The position numbers and the translations under genes are program-made. From NCBI RefSeq assembly GCF_014642735.1, contig NZ_BMIV01000012.1, forward strand, positions 1 to 64,000: a stretch of DNA of 64,000 nucleotides, read 5' to 3'. This stretch comes from Paracoccus acridae. Lineage in GTDB: Bacteria; Pseudomonadota; Alphaproteobacteria; Rhodobacterales; Rhodobacteraceae. Positions 7,460 to 15,950 of the stretch are shown here, one piece after another (the stretch's first letter is position 1; each line of letters starts with the position of its first letter). The notes beneath the pieces were generated by a model. The model was not told where the DNA came from. It did not search any database and saw nothing but the letters and a program-made list of their open reading frames with translations.

Positions 7460-9422
7460 ACGACAGACGGCGCCCCAATCCCGCAAGCAGCCCCGCCAGC
7501 TGCGCCCGGCCCGTGCCGGGTGCGGCCCCTTCGGCGTAAAACCGGACCAACAAGGCTTCCCTTTGCTGAGGGGTAGGTGTCAGCCGGACACGGTTGCCGT
7601 CCACAGTCTGCGCGATGACCTCAACCGGCACATCGCCAACGTCACGGAGCCGCAACAGGCCTGTTGTGCCAATCGGGTATATCTTTCCGCGCAGCCGCGC
7701 CTCCTCCATGGTCAGCGAACTGATCCATTGACGGCGGATGTCGCCATCGGTGACCAGGATGCCACGGTCTGGCAAATCAGCGATATGGCGCTCACGGCGG
7801 GGCAGCTCGACACAGGCCAGGATCGTCATAAGCAGAACAAAGACATTGTAGATGGTCCAGAAGATGACCACCCACTTGCCGTCGCCGGCGTCATTGAAGG
7901 CGAAGCGGTCCACGAAGATACCCAGCGTCAGGCCGAGAAGCGTCAGGATCAGCAAAACCAGGAACGGGGCCATCATCTCCCATTGAACGATGACCTTGGT
8001 CCGGTCGCCGCCCTTGGCCGTCACCGAGAAGGGGTGGCCCTTGGGCCGGAAGAGCCCCGTGAAAGCGGCGCGGCTGATGGGAAGGGCGCCGATCAGTTGG
8101 CTGGTGTCGTGAAGAACGGGCACGAACATGCCGGGCATCAACGTCCGCTGCGCCATGAACGACCAGACGAAGTAGACGCCGAAGTAGCTGATCACATCCG
8201 TCAGCGTCGCGTTCACCACGATCACGTTGAAGAACCAGTAAAGCAGCGGATAGACGACAACGGCCACCCGGAAGGGAAAGCTGGTCATCCAGAAGAACAC
8301 CGAGTCGATCACGCTCCAGCGGTCGCGCAGGCGCAAATTGTTCTTGGCCAGCGGCCCATATTTTGAGCGGGCGATCTGCATCAGCCCCAGACACCAGCGG
8401 GCGCGCTGCGTGACGTATTCCTTCAACCCCTCGGGAGCCAAGCCCTCGGTCAGCGGCTCGGCCAGGTAGACGGTCTTCCAGCCGCGCTCCTGCAGCGCCA
8501 GCGTCAGCAGGAAGTCCTCGGTGACGCTTTCGGTGGGAAAGCCCCCCATTTCCCGAAGGGCACTCCAGCGGCAGATCGACGAAGTGCCACAGCAGATCGC
8601 AATCCCCCAAGCGTCGCGCGACGGTTGCATGTAGTCAAAGAAGAACCGCTGCTCGTCCGGGTAGGAGCGGCTGATGCCGAGATTGTGCTGGATCGGGTCG
8701 GCGTTGAAGAAGTGCTGCGGTGTCTGGACCAAGGCCACCTTGGGGTCATGGAACAGCGCCAGGCTGCGCGAGATGAAGCCGCGGTGGGGCACGAAATCGG
8801 CGTCCAGCACCGCAACGAAATCTGGCGGCACCGGATCTTCGGCCAGGCGATCCAGGCAGTGGTTGATGTTGCCGGCCTTGGAGCCCTTGTTGTCAGGTCG
8901 GCGCATGTAGCGCACGCCTTGTTCGGCGCAATAGTCACGCAGCCAGTCGCGCCGGCTGTCATCGAGGACCAGCACCTCCTTGTTCCTGTGGCGCAGCGAC
9001 CGGGCACCCACGATGGTGCGCTCCAGGATTTCCAGCTCTTCGTTATAGGTGGCGATCAGGATGGCGACGCGGGGCTCCTGCTCGCCCCACCAGGCTTCAT
9101 GCGCATCGGCCTCCTCGCTGCGCAGGCGGATGCGCGACATGATGGTGAAGGCGCTGATCGAGCCAATGAGCGCCAGCATCTCCAGGGCAAACAGCGACCA
9201 GCTGGCCAGCATGTCGATGGTCCATCCCGCCGGCGCCAAGGTCTCGGTCCCTCGCCACCAGACATAGCGCAGCGCCAGCAGGAAGGAGATGCCCATCAGG
9301 GCGGCCCGATGGCGGTTGTTGGTCGGATCGACCACCGAAGGCAGGATGAGGCCCGCGCCGAGCGCCAGCAGCACATGGGTCCAGCTGGAGCCGAGTTCAG
9401 TCAGGTGAGGGAACGGAAACAT
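7443..9422 (-). CDS. BgsA-like family 2 beta-glucan synthase
   Basis: 659 residues. Two N-terminal TM helices and a further pair near 70-95 precede the cytosolic GT2 domain with its signature residues: LDDS (153-156), LDADF (206-210), TED (301-303) and QRARW (339-343). A cluster of C-terminal TM helices follows, with a cellulose-synthase-type gating motif FSVTAKGG (465-472). The C-terminal tail lacks the canonical PilZ RxxxR...DxSxxG pattern. Size, missing PilZ motif and the HlyD partner fit BgsA, the c-di-GMP-activated mixed-linkage beta-glucan synthase of Sinorhizobium; curdlan synthase is the alternative. ATG 9422 starts one base after the stop of the HlyD gene, so the two are coupled. Confidence 0.75.
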   Translation of the reverse strand: MFPFPHLTELGSSWTHVLLALGAGLILPSVVDPTNNRHRAALMGISFLLALRYVWWRGTETLAPAGWTIDMLASWSLFALEMLALIGSISAFTIMSRIRLRSEEADAHEAWWGEQEPRVAILIATYNEELEILERTIVGARSLRHRNKEVLVLDDSRRDWLRDYCAEQGVRYMRRPDNKGSKAGNINHCLDRLAEDPVPPDFVAVLDADFVPHRGFISRSLALFHDPKVALVQTPQHFFNADPIQHNLGISRSYPDEQRFFFDYMQPSRDAWGIAICCGTSSICRWSALREMGGFPTESVTEDFLLTLALQERGWKTVYLAEPLTEGLAPEGLKEYVTQRARWCLGLMQIARSKYGPLAKNNLRLRDRWSVIDSVFFWMTSFPFRVAVVVYPLLYWFFNVIVVNATLTDVISYFGVYFVWSFMAQRTLMPGMFVPVLHDTSQLIGALPISRAAFTGLFRPKGHPFSVTAKGGDRTKVIVQWEMMAPFLVLLILTLLGLTLGIFVDRFAFNDAGDGKWVVIFWTIYNVFVLLMTILACVELPRRERHIADLPDRGILVTDGDIRRQWISSLTMEEARLRGKIYPIGTTGLLRLRDVGDVPVEVIAQTVDGNRVRLTPTPQQREALLVRFYAEGAAPGTGRAQLAGLLAGLGRRLSFSDRR

Positions 9423-9423
9423 G

Positions 9424-10587
9424 TCAGCGGAACCAGTTGCGCAGCCCGTCCAGCGGGCGGGTGTCAAAGAAGGCGCGGCCGGTGCGCCCGATCATGCAGC
9501 CTTCCGGCCCAGCCTGGCGCAGCGCGGGAACGATCAGGGCCACGTCATACCGCTCAAGATGACGCTGGCTGGGAGCCACGGCCAGGTTGCGATAAACTGT
9601 TGCAGCTCCGCTGCCGGCAAGGCGGCTGATTGTGGCGTCATGCACCTCGGACGTGCCGCCAAGCCGGAACGTCGCGGCTTGCCCGACCGTGAGGCCGTTG
9701 TAGACGCGTTCGGTCACGGACACTGTCACCAGGGTCGCCTGACAATCGACCAGCCGCAGGAGAGGGTCGCCGCGCTGAACTGTGACGCCGTCTGCCTCCA
9801 GCACCTCCCATAGGAGGCCGTCCACAGGAGCCTGAAGGTCACCACCGGTCAGGCCATTGACGCGGATCCGCTCGCGATCGGCCCGCTCCCGGACAGCAGC
9901 GCTGCGCTCCTGGTGCTCTGCGAGACGTGAGGTCAGCAGGGCGATTTCTTTGTCTTGCTCCAGCAGGCGCTGCCCGGCATCGGCTCCATCCCGGAGAAAC
10001 ACGTTCTCCTCGGCGGCCCTAAGGGCAATCCGCAGGACGTCCACCCGCTCGCGTGCATGGTCGAGGACCAGAGCATCCAGTCTCGGCTCACCTGGCAGAC
10101 GATCGGCGTCCTGCGCGACGGCATTGAGCAATTGCTGATCGTCATTCTCCGGCGTCGCTCCGCCCGTTTCCAAGATGGTCAGGCGTGCTTCGGCATGGGA
10201 CAGATGCTCGCGCAGTTCCTCCAGCCGGCTGGCTCGGCTAGTTTGGGTGCGCTCGGCAAGACCCTCCCGGACAGATTGTGTTTCCGACAGCAGAGCCGCG
10301 ATCTGTGCTTCGGCGGCCGCTTCCAGCCGCACCTCCATCAGCAGATCATCGAGCCGCACCCGATCCACAAGCGGATCCTGGATGCTGGCCAGAACCTCGC
10401 CCCGGCTGACCCGCGACCCCAACTGGCGCGGCGCAATCTGCAAATGCCCCGCCACCGGAGCACGGACGGTCACCACAGGGGCGTTGACCACCGCATCGGC
10501 GCTGGCGCCCGATATCTGCTCGCCCAGGATGATCCAAAGGGCCGTGATGACGGCCACGATGCCGATGATCAGTCTTCCGTACTTCAT
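9424..10587 (-). CDS. HlyD-type membrane-fusion partner (BgsB-like)
   Basis: 387 residues. One N-terminal TM helix (LIIGIVAVITALWIILGEQI), a lipoyl/barrel half (VVTVRAPVAGHLQIAPRQLG), a long coiled-coil hairpin (about 95-240, rich in Leu, Glu and Arg), then the second half (GGDLQAPVDGLLWEVLEADG). This is the periplasmic adaptor fold. ATG 10587 (MKYGRLIIG) is preferred over the 13-codon longer frame because it begins just before the TM helix. It is the first gene of the pair with the glucan synthase, like bgsB-bgsA, and probably helps polymer cross the periplasm. Confidence 0.7.
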   Translation of the reverse strand: MKYGRLIIGIVAVITALWIILGEQISGASADAVVNAPVVTVRAPVAGHLQIAPRQLGSRVSRGEVLASIQDPLVDRVRLDDLLMEVRLEAAAEAQIAALLSETQSVREGLAERTQTSRASRLEELREHLSHAEARLTILETGGATPENDDQQLLNAVAQDADRLPGEPRLDALVLDHARERVDVLRIALRAAEENVFLRDGADAGQRLLEQDKEIALLTSRLAEHQERSAAVRERADRERIRVNGLTGGDLQAPVDGLLWEVLEADGVTVQRGDPLLRLVDCQATLVTVSVTERVYNGLTVGQAATFRLGGTSEVHDATISRLAGSGAATVYRNLAVAPSQRHLERYDVALIVPALRQAGPEGCMIGRTGRAFFDTRPLDGLRNWFR

Positions 10588-10720
10588 GAGCGCGCAGCCT
10601 TGGTTCGTTCCGGTTGTGCGACTCAACCTAAAGGAATGCTGCCAGAAATTAACTAGGTTCGATCAGCGCTTTGAATTTTTCTTTTTGCCTGTGGTTCAAA
10701 CCCTGCATGTGTCAAGCGAC

Positions 10721-10954
10721 ACCCTCAAGAACCGCATTCTGCTGGAAAACTACTATCTGCAGGGCGAACTCGAGGCGGCCATCGCGGCCTTTGTCGAGCA
10801 TTACAACAACCACCGCTATCATGAGAGCCTCGGCAATCTCACGCCCGCTGATGTCTACTTCGGGCGCGGCCCGGCCATCCTGGCAGAAAGGGAGAAGATC
10901 AAGAAGCTGACCATCCAGAACCGGCGCTTGATCCATCAGCGCCAGGCAGCATAA
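10721..10954 (+). mobile_element. C-terminal remnant of an IS3-type transposase
   Basis: From TLKNRILLENYYLQGELEAA the frame matches the end of IS3-family OrfB proteins (AFVEHYNNHRYHESLGNLTP, DVYFGRGPAIL, ending HQRQAA). Only sequence after the last catalytic Glu remains. It lies about 130 bases upstream of the HlyD gene, so an insertion followed by deletion probably removed the original upstream DNA of the glucan operon. Confidence 0.8.
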
Positions 10955-11001
10955 CCTCAACCCACGGAGCCAGAGCCCTCCAGACCAACATCAGGCCGCC
11001 T

Positions 11002-11026
11002 GTTCCAAATCATTCGACGACGGACA
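11002..11026 (-). repeat. Candidate IS end following the transposase remnant
   Basis: Read from 11026 on the minus strand the sequence starts TGTCCGTCGTCGAATGATTT, placed 48 bases after the remnant's stop, as expected for a right IS terminus. The left end is missing. Confidence 0.4.
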
Positions 11027-11068
11027 GATCGGCAAAGTCTCTGTCCATCAGCCGTCGGACCTGCGCTG

Positions 11069-11164
11069 CGGATGATGGCCCTGGTTGCCCTGCCGGTGAT
11101 GGTGCTCACGACCTTCATCCCGGCGCTGTCGCTTGCCCTACCCCGGTGGCTCGGATTGCTATGA
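11069..11164 (+). pseudogene. C-terminal fragment of a TRAP large permease (DctM)
   Basis: An in-frame stretch reads MMALVALPVMVLTTFIPALS, then LALPRWLGLL and stop. This closely parallels the end of DctM proteins, such as LAALITFPALSLWLPSAL in the intact permease at 11930-13237. Only about 31 codons are left, on the opposite strand to the intact gene, right after the IS remnant. It shows that a second TRAP locus was destroyed here. Confidence 0.5.
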
Positions 11165-11292
11165 AGCGCAGACAGGTCGGCTGTTGACGACCAGCCGACG
11201 AACTCCGGGACCGCTCCTATCCGGAAGAGAGTCACGGCAAAGCTGCTGAGACTGCGCCCCTCCCGGACATCGGTGGTGTCCGCATGCCGCTC

Positions 11293-11904
11293 TTACAGAG
11301 ACAGGTTACGACCACCCCAAAGCACCCAGAATGCAAGGAGTGGTGCTTGGGTCGACTTCATCGAGTGAATGCTCCCCGACGGATTATAGACGATACCTCC
11401 CATGCCTGGAGTGAACCAGTTAGCGTCCTCGCGAAACCAATAGCCCTCTGACAGCACGACATACAGCTCCTCAGGAGGATGGCGGTGGACCGGATACTGG
11501 ACGTTTGGGGCCATCAAGCTGACGCCAAGCCAGCAATCCTCCCGCGCCTCAAGTCCTTTCGGTCCGATGACGATGGCATTGGCATGACCCTCGTGAAAGG
11601 TGACATCCTCCCTTTCGCTTCCGGCCCGACGTGCCCAGGTAAGCTGGGGCGCGAGTTCTCCAAAAGCTTCTGCAATAGAGCGGACGTTGTTGCTTCCCTC
11701 TTCCCGTGCCCGCGCGAGCGCAGGTTCCAGGTGGCGGCAGGCGTCGATGGTAGCGGAAGCCGCTCCACTTGGGGGATGCGGCATATTTAAGGATCTAAAC
11801 GCCTCAACCGCTTCGTCCATCCATGGTCCCGTAGGGTTTTTTTCGAGAAACGCGGCTTCGAGCGAGCGCACCAGCTTGTCGAGTGCAGGGTGTCTGTTCG
11901 TCAT
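11293..11904 (-). CDS. DddQ-like cupin (candidate DMSP lyase)
   Basis: 203 residues. The N-terminal half is helical; the C-terminal half is a cupin. Motif 1 reads YPVHRHPPEELYVVLSEGYW (H140, H142, E146, Y148) and motif 2 NPSGSIHSMKS (H180). These are the residues that hold the metal in DddQ-type dimethylsulfoniopropionate lyases, which split DMSP into dimethyl sulfide and acrylate. Length fits DddQ. It is the last gene of an operon with dctPQM, 25 bases after dctM. Related cupins with other substrates exist, and no acrylate-processing genes (acuI, prpE) are in the window, so the reaction is inferred. Confidence 0.65.
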   Translation of the reverse strand: MTNRHPALDKLVRSLEAAFLEKNPTGPWMDEAVEAFRSLNMPHPPSGAASATIDACRHLEPALARAREEGSNNVRSIAEAFGELAPQLTWARRAGSEREDVTFHEGHANAIVIGPKGLEAREDCWLGVSLMAPNVQYPVHRHPPEELYVVLSEGYWFREDANWFTPGMGGIVYNPSGSIHSMKSTQAPLLAFWVLWGGRNLSL

Positions 11905-11929
11905 GAGAAAGATCCTTCAAGAAAGAGGC

Positions 11930-13237
11930 TTAAAGCGCGCTTGGCAGCCAGAGCGAAAGTGCGGGAAAGGTGATCAGCGCCGCGAGGACCACCAGTTCGA
12001 TACCGATGAAGGGGATTACACCGCGCACGATTGTACCGAAGCTTGCCTGCGGACCTGCTGCGCTTTGCACGGCAAACAGGTTCAAGCCGATTGGCGGCGT
12101 GATGACTGAAATCTCTATGAGCTTCACGACGATGATGCCGAACCAGACAGGATTGACCCCCACCTCTTGTGAGATCGGGAAGAGGAACGGCAGGGTCACG
12201 ACCAGCATCGAGGTTGTGTCGAGGAGGGCTCCCAAGACAAGCAGGAGGATCGACACACCGATGAGAAACCCGACCGGACCGAGGTCAAAGGCGCGGAAAT
12301 AGGAAACGATTTCTGGGATGATCCCTGCGGCAACCAGCATCCGCGAGAAAAGCAGACCCCCGATCAGGATAACGAAAATCGTGCAGCTGATATAAGCTGC
12401 CTCTCGCAGCGACACCGGCAGCCAGCTGAAAAGATCGCCACGCTTGTAGAGGATGCCGATCAGGATGGCGCCTGTTGCTCCCACGGCGCCAGCAGCACTT
12501 GGAGGAAAGAACCCGCCATAGATCCCGCCCATGACCAGGAGGAACAGGAGCGCGATCGGCCAGACCCAGGTCAGCGCCGTCATCCTCTGCCGAAGAGGCA
12601 TCTTCTGAAGAGCATTCGGAGCCAGGTTGGGCCAGATCCGGACCATTGCCATGATGCCCAGGGCATATGCGAGCGCGCTGATGATGCCCGGAACGACCCC
12701 TGCAAGAAGCAGTTGGCCGACTGATTGTTCAGTCATGATGGCATAGATGACCATCGTGGCCGAAGGCGGGATCATGGCGGCAAAGCTGCCTGCGGCTGCG
12801 ATACATCCAAGCGACAGGCTACGAGAATAGCCGTATCGCTGCATCTCGGGATGAGCCATTCTCGTGAATACGATGGCATTGACCATGGTCGAACCGGAGA
12901 TCGCGGCAAACATCGCCGACCCGACGATCACGACCTGGTACAAGCCGCCTTTCACGGAACGCAACCAGGCATTTGCCGCGTCGAAGAGCTTTATCGTGAT
13001 ACCGGATCTCTCGGCGACGATGCCCATCAGGATAAAGAGCGGCAGAATGGCAAAGGCATAGTTGCTGGACACTGCAAAGGGCAAGGATCGCAACTGCCCG
13101 AAGGCAAAGGAGGGACTGAGGCCAAAGTACATGCCGGCTACGCCGACAATGCCCAGAACGATGCCGACCGGCACAGCGCAAATGAGCAGAACGAGCATGC
13201 CGCCAACAGACAAGAGACCGACGAGAGTTTCACTCAC
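11930..13237 (-). CDS. dctM: TRAP transporter large permease, DctM
   Basis: 435 residues, about 12 TM helices throughout (ILPLFILMGIVAERSG, GCIAAAGSFAAMIPPSATMV), matching the ion-transporter (DctM) family. The start is GTG 13237 (MSETLVGLL), preceded by GGAG. The Gly/Pro-rich re-entrant segments (PSAAGAVGATGAI, MLVVTLPFLFPI) characteristic of the family are present. It couples the ion gradient to uptake of a solute delivered by the binding protein at 13891-14922. The gap to dctQ is 109 bases without an obvious terminator, so one transcript is likely. Confidence 0.9.
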   Translation of the reverse strand: MSETLVGLLSVGGMLVLLICAVPVGIVLGIVGVAGMYFGLSPSFAFGQLRSLPFAVSSNYAFAILPLFILMGIVAERSGITIKLFDAANAWLRSVKGGLYQVVIVGSAMFAAISGSTMVNAIVFTRMAHPEMQRYGYSRSLSLGCIAAAGSFAAMIPPSATMVIYAIMTEQSVGQLLLAGVVPGIISALAYALGIMAMVRIWPNLAPNALQKMPLRQRMTALTWVWPIALLFLLVMGGIYGGFFPPSAAGAVGATGAILIGILYKRGDLFSWLPVSLREAAYISCTIFVILIGGLLFSRMLVAAGIIPEIVSYFRAFDLGPVGFLIGVSILLLVLGALLDTTSMLVVTLPFLFPISQEVGVNPVWFGIIVVKLIEISVITPPIGLNLFAVQSAAGPQASFGTIVRGVIPFIGIELVVLAALITFPALSLWLPSAL

Positions 13238-13346
13238 AGGGAGACTCCAGGGTGAACACCGAGCTTCACTTCCACAAGCAGCGGAACTGTCTCGGATCGA
13301 TTGAGGAGATGTTCGGAGAGCACGGGCCCGTAGGCCAGAAGGATGC

Positions 13347-13904
13347 TCAGTGGCTGACAGCAGCCGTGGCAGTAGCGGGTAGATCGCCCCGCACGAAGCT
13401 CCTCAGGGTCGAGGCAGCCTGCACCAGACACTGCAACACCATAAGGCTGGACCCAAGGGCAAGCGCAAGACGCGCCGGCCAGACCGGGAAGCCCAGTTGT
13501 CCCTGCCTGATTTCTCCTGAAGCAAAGCTCTTCAGCGTGGCGAACCAGCCATAATAGGCCACAAGCAGGAACAGTCCCCCGGAGACGAGAATACCCAGCA
13601 GAGCAAGCCCGGCTTGCGCTCGGGCGCCGAGCATGTGCTTCACCAGTTCGACATTGATATGAGCCCCCTTCCGCTGGGCGGCCGCGACGGACATGAAGAT
13701 CGTCACAACCATCAAGGTCTCGATCAGTTCGTATGCGCCGACGACGGGTTTGCCAAAGCCCGAGCCAACGACGTCCGCAGCCCCGATGACGGCCATCAGC
13801 AGGAGCGACAGCCCGGCCAAGCTGACGGAAATCTGGTTGATCCTGCCCATCCCGCCTTCCAGCCGCGCCAGAAGCGGGAGGCTTTGCTCCTCATTCCTTT
13901 TCAT
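13347..13904 (-). CDS. dctQ: TRAP transporter small permease, DctQ
   Basis: 185 residues with four predicted TM helices (LAGLSLLLMAVIGAADVVG, ELIETLMVVTIFMSVAAAQR, GLALLGILVSGGLFLLVAYY, ARLALALGSSLMVLQCLVQA). The segment AAAQRKGAHINVELV is typical of DctQ. ATG 13904 overlaps the 3' end of dctP by 14 bases, so translation is coupled. It forms the membrane complex with DctM. Confidence 0.85.
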   Translation of the reverse strand: MKRNEEQSLPLLARLEGGMGRINQISVSLAGLSLLLMAVIGAADVVGSGFGKPVVGAYELIETLMVVTIFMSVAAAQRKGAHINVELVKHMLGARAQAGLALLGILVSGGLFLLVAYYGWFATLKSFASGEIRQGQLGFPVWPARLALALGSSLMVLQCLVQAASTLRSFVRGDLPATATAAVSH

Positions 13905-14922
13905 CGCGAACCTCGGCGTAGATCTGCACGATCTGGCGGGCCGCATCGCCCTGCCCTGCAGCCTCCATCTGCCTCACGAAGTCGGCAAGGAAGTCGGGAT
14001 TGGCGCTCTTCCATTTTTCCAATTCCTCGGCCGGGAACTCGTGAAGCGTCACACCATTCTCTACAAGGTAGGCGCGAGCGTCCTCTGCGGCGGCGGTTAC
14101 TTCCTCGAAGTCGCGCTGCAACGCTTCGGCAGCGACCTCCTTGATCAGTCGCTGATCATCGGGCGTCAGGTTGGACCAAGCCGTTTCGCTGATCCAGACG
14201 CCCCCAGTTGGCCCAACGAAGGCGGGAACAGTCGATATGTTCTTGGCCACCTCGTAGAGGCGGTAATCGCGCGTGTAGTCATAGGAAAGTGGAATGACCG
14301 AGATCGCTCCGCTTGAGAGGCTTTCGTAGACCTCACCCAATCCGACGGTAACAGGGATCGCGCCTGCAGCCGAGGCGAGCTTGGGCATATCCGCCCCCCA
14401 GGTGCGCATCCGTTCGCCCTTCAGGCTTTCGAACGTCGTGAGGGGCTTTGTGGAGACCAGGTAGTATTCGTTGAGATTATGAAAAAACAAGGCGCGCACG
14501 CCATTGCGGGCATGCTCTTCGCGGACTGCGGGAACCTCCTCCAGCAAGCGCGTCATCAATTCCATCGACTGGCTGACTGTATCAAGCGCCATCGGGATCG
14601 AATTCGGCGCGGCCGTGAGAGGCAGTTCGGCCGGGTAGTAACCTGCAGACATGCTGGCCAAGTCAATCGCGCCGTCTTCCATCAGTGACAGGCTTTCGGT
14701 CGCCTTGCCCAATCCTTCGCCGAAGAACACCTTGATGGTCAGATCGCCTTCGCTGCGCCGGGTCACCTCCTCGGCAAACCATTTTTCAATCTGCCCGGAA
14801 ACGGTGTTCTCCAGGACTTGGCTATTGAAGTTCAGCGTTGTGCCCGCCGCAGCCGGTAATCCCAGACACGTGAGGGCCAAACAGGCAGTCATTGTGAAAC
14901 ACAGGTGTGATTGTTGTGTCAT
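13891..14922 (-). CDS. dctP: TRAP transporter solute-binding protein, DctP
   Basis: 343 residues. Signal peptide to about residue 27 (CLALTCLGLPAAAG), then a DctP fold: LNFNSQVLENTVSGQIEKWF, GDLTIKVFFGEGLGKATESL, GERMRTWGADMPKLASAAGA (the conserved Arg-containing stretch that usually contacts a carboxylate) and TPDDQRLIKEVAAEALQRDF. ATG 14922 follows GGGAGG. Substrate is unknown; being first in an operon ending in a DddQ-like cupin suggests an organic acid or DMSP-related compound. Confidence 0.85.
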   Translation of the reverse strand: MTQQSHLCFTMTACLALTCLGLPAAAGTTLNFNSQVLENTVSGQIEKWFAEEVTRRSEGDLTIKVFFGEGLGKATESLSLMEDGAIDLASMSAGYYPAELPLTAAPNSIPMALDTVSQSMELMTRLLEEVPAVREEHARNGVRALFFHNLNEYYLVSTKPLTTFESLKGERMRTWGADMPKLASAAGAIPVTVGLGEVYESLSSGAISVIPLSYDYTRDYRLYEVAKNISTVPAFVGPTGGVWISETAWSNLTPDDQRLIKEVAAEALQRDFEEVTAAAEDARAYLVENGVTLHEFPAEELEKWKSANPDFLADFVRQMEAAGQGDAARQIVQIYAEVRDEKE

Positions 14923-15032
14923 GATCGACCTCCCTTGTTTTTCGTTGTCGGCCAAAGCGTCAAGGCACCGACCTTGCAGTAAGGATGGGGCAAGTTTTCC
15001 TGTTCAGGCAAATTGTCATTCTGATAGAAGAC

Positions 15033-15051
15033 TTATACGCTTCTCGTATAA
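15033..15051. promoter_or_regulatory. LysR-type operator, perfect inverted repeat
   Basis: TTATACG-CTTCT-CGTATAA is a perfect 7-bp inverted repeat containing a T-N11-A core, the form of LysR boxes. Its last base is the A of the lysR start codon at 15051, and it lies 111 bases upstream of dctP on the other strand. It probably mediates autorepression and control of the dctPQM operon. Confidence 0.7.
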
Positions 15052-15950
15052 TGATAGAACTCAGTCATGTTCAGGCATTCTGTACCATTGTTCGGCTGAA
15101 CAGCTATTCAGCCGCCGCCCGTGCTCTTGCCACTACTCAGCCGAGCATCTCCCGTCGCATCCGGGAACTGGAGCGCGAGCTTGGTGTGACCCTGTTCGAT
15201 ACCAGAACACGTCGGGCGGTCTTGACGGCAAAAGGCCGCGAGTTCTTGCCGCAGGCAGAAGAGCTCTTGCAAAGAGTTGATGCGATAACGGCGAGTATGA
15301 CGGAGCGCCATGAAATCTCGGGGACCGTACGGCTCGGCGCCTCCGAAACCGTTGCCATGACATGGCTCAGTTCATTTGTCGAAGCGACACGGATCCAATA
15401 CCCGAAGGTAATCCTGTCGGTCGATGTGGATCTCGCCGACCGGCTGATCAGCAAGTTCAACGCCGGACTTCTTGATGCCGCGATCGTCACGCCGGCTATG
15501 TCCGGCAAGGATGTCGAAGTCGAAGATCTCGGCTGTTTCGACTATGCCTGGATGGCCAGTCCCGTGCTGGGCATCCCAACGCATCGGCATTCGCCAAATG
15601 AACTGGCAGTATATCCCATCATCTCCTTGTCGGAGGGTTCGGCTCTCTACCAAATGGCTGTACGTTGGTTCAAGGATCACGCGGCGGTACCGAACTGGGT
15701 GAACCATTGCAGTTCAGTCAGCATGGTAACCGCACTGACCGAAGCGGGCCTCGGGATCAGCCTGCTACCTCGATCTCTGATGCAGGATCGGATCGACGCC
15801 AAGGTCCTGCAGGTCATCGAGGTTTCTCCCCCCTTCCCTACCCTTCGGTTTGCCGTCGCCTATGGCTCCCATGCAACATCGCCGGCAGTGCTGGCGGTCG
15901 TGCGAATGATGCGAGAAAGTTCAACATTCTATTTCCCTGACGAAATATAG
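15051..15950 (+). CDS. LysR-family regulator of the TRAP-cupin operon
   Basis: 299 residues. N-terminal winged helix-turn-helix (LSHVQAFCTIVRLNSYSAAA, TTQPSISRRIRELERELGVT), then a LysR effector domain (GTVRLGASETVAMTWL, AGLLDAAIVTPAMSGKDVEV, LTEAGLGISLLPRSLMQDRI). ATG 15051 (MIELSHVQAF) is chosen because family members begin just ahead of the first helix. It is divergent from dctP and shares a short intergenic region with a palindromic operator, the usual layout for a LysR regulator of its neighbour. The effector is likely the transported substrate or its product. Confidence 0.9.
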   Translation: MIELSHVQAFCTIVRLNSYSAAARALATTQPSISRRIRELERELGVTLFDTRTRRAVLTAKGREFLPQAEELLQRVDAITASMTERHEISGTVRLGASETVAMTWLSSFVEATRIQYPKVILSVDVDLADRLISKFNAGLLDAAIVTPAMSGKDVEVEDLGCFDYAWMASPVLGIPTHRHSPNELAVYPIISLSEGSALYQMAVRWFKDHAAVPNWVNHCSSVSMVTALTEAGLGISLLPRSLMQDRIDAKVLQVIEVSPPFPTLRFAVAYGSHATSPAVLAVVRMMRESSTFYFPDEI

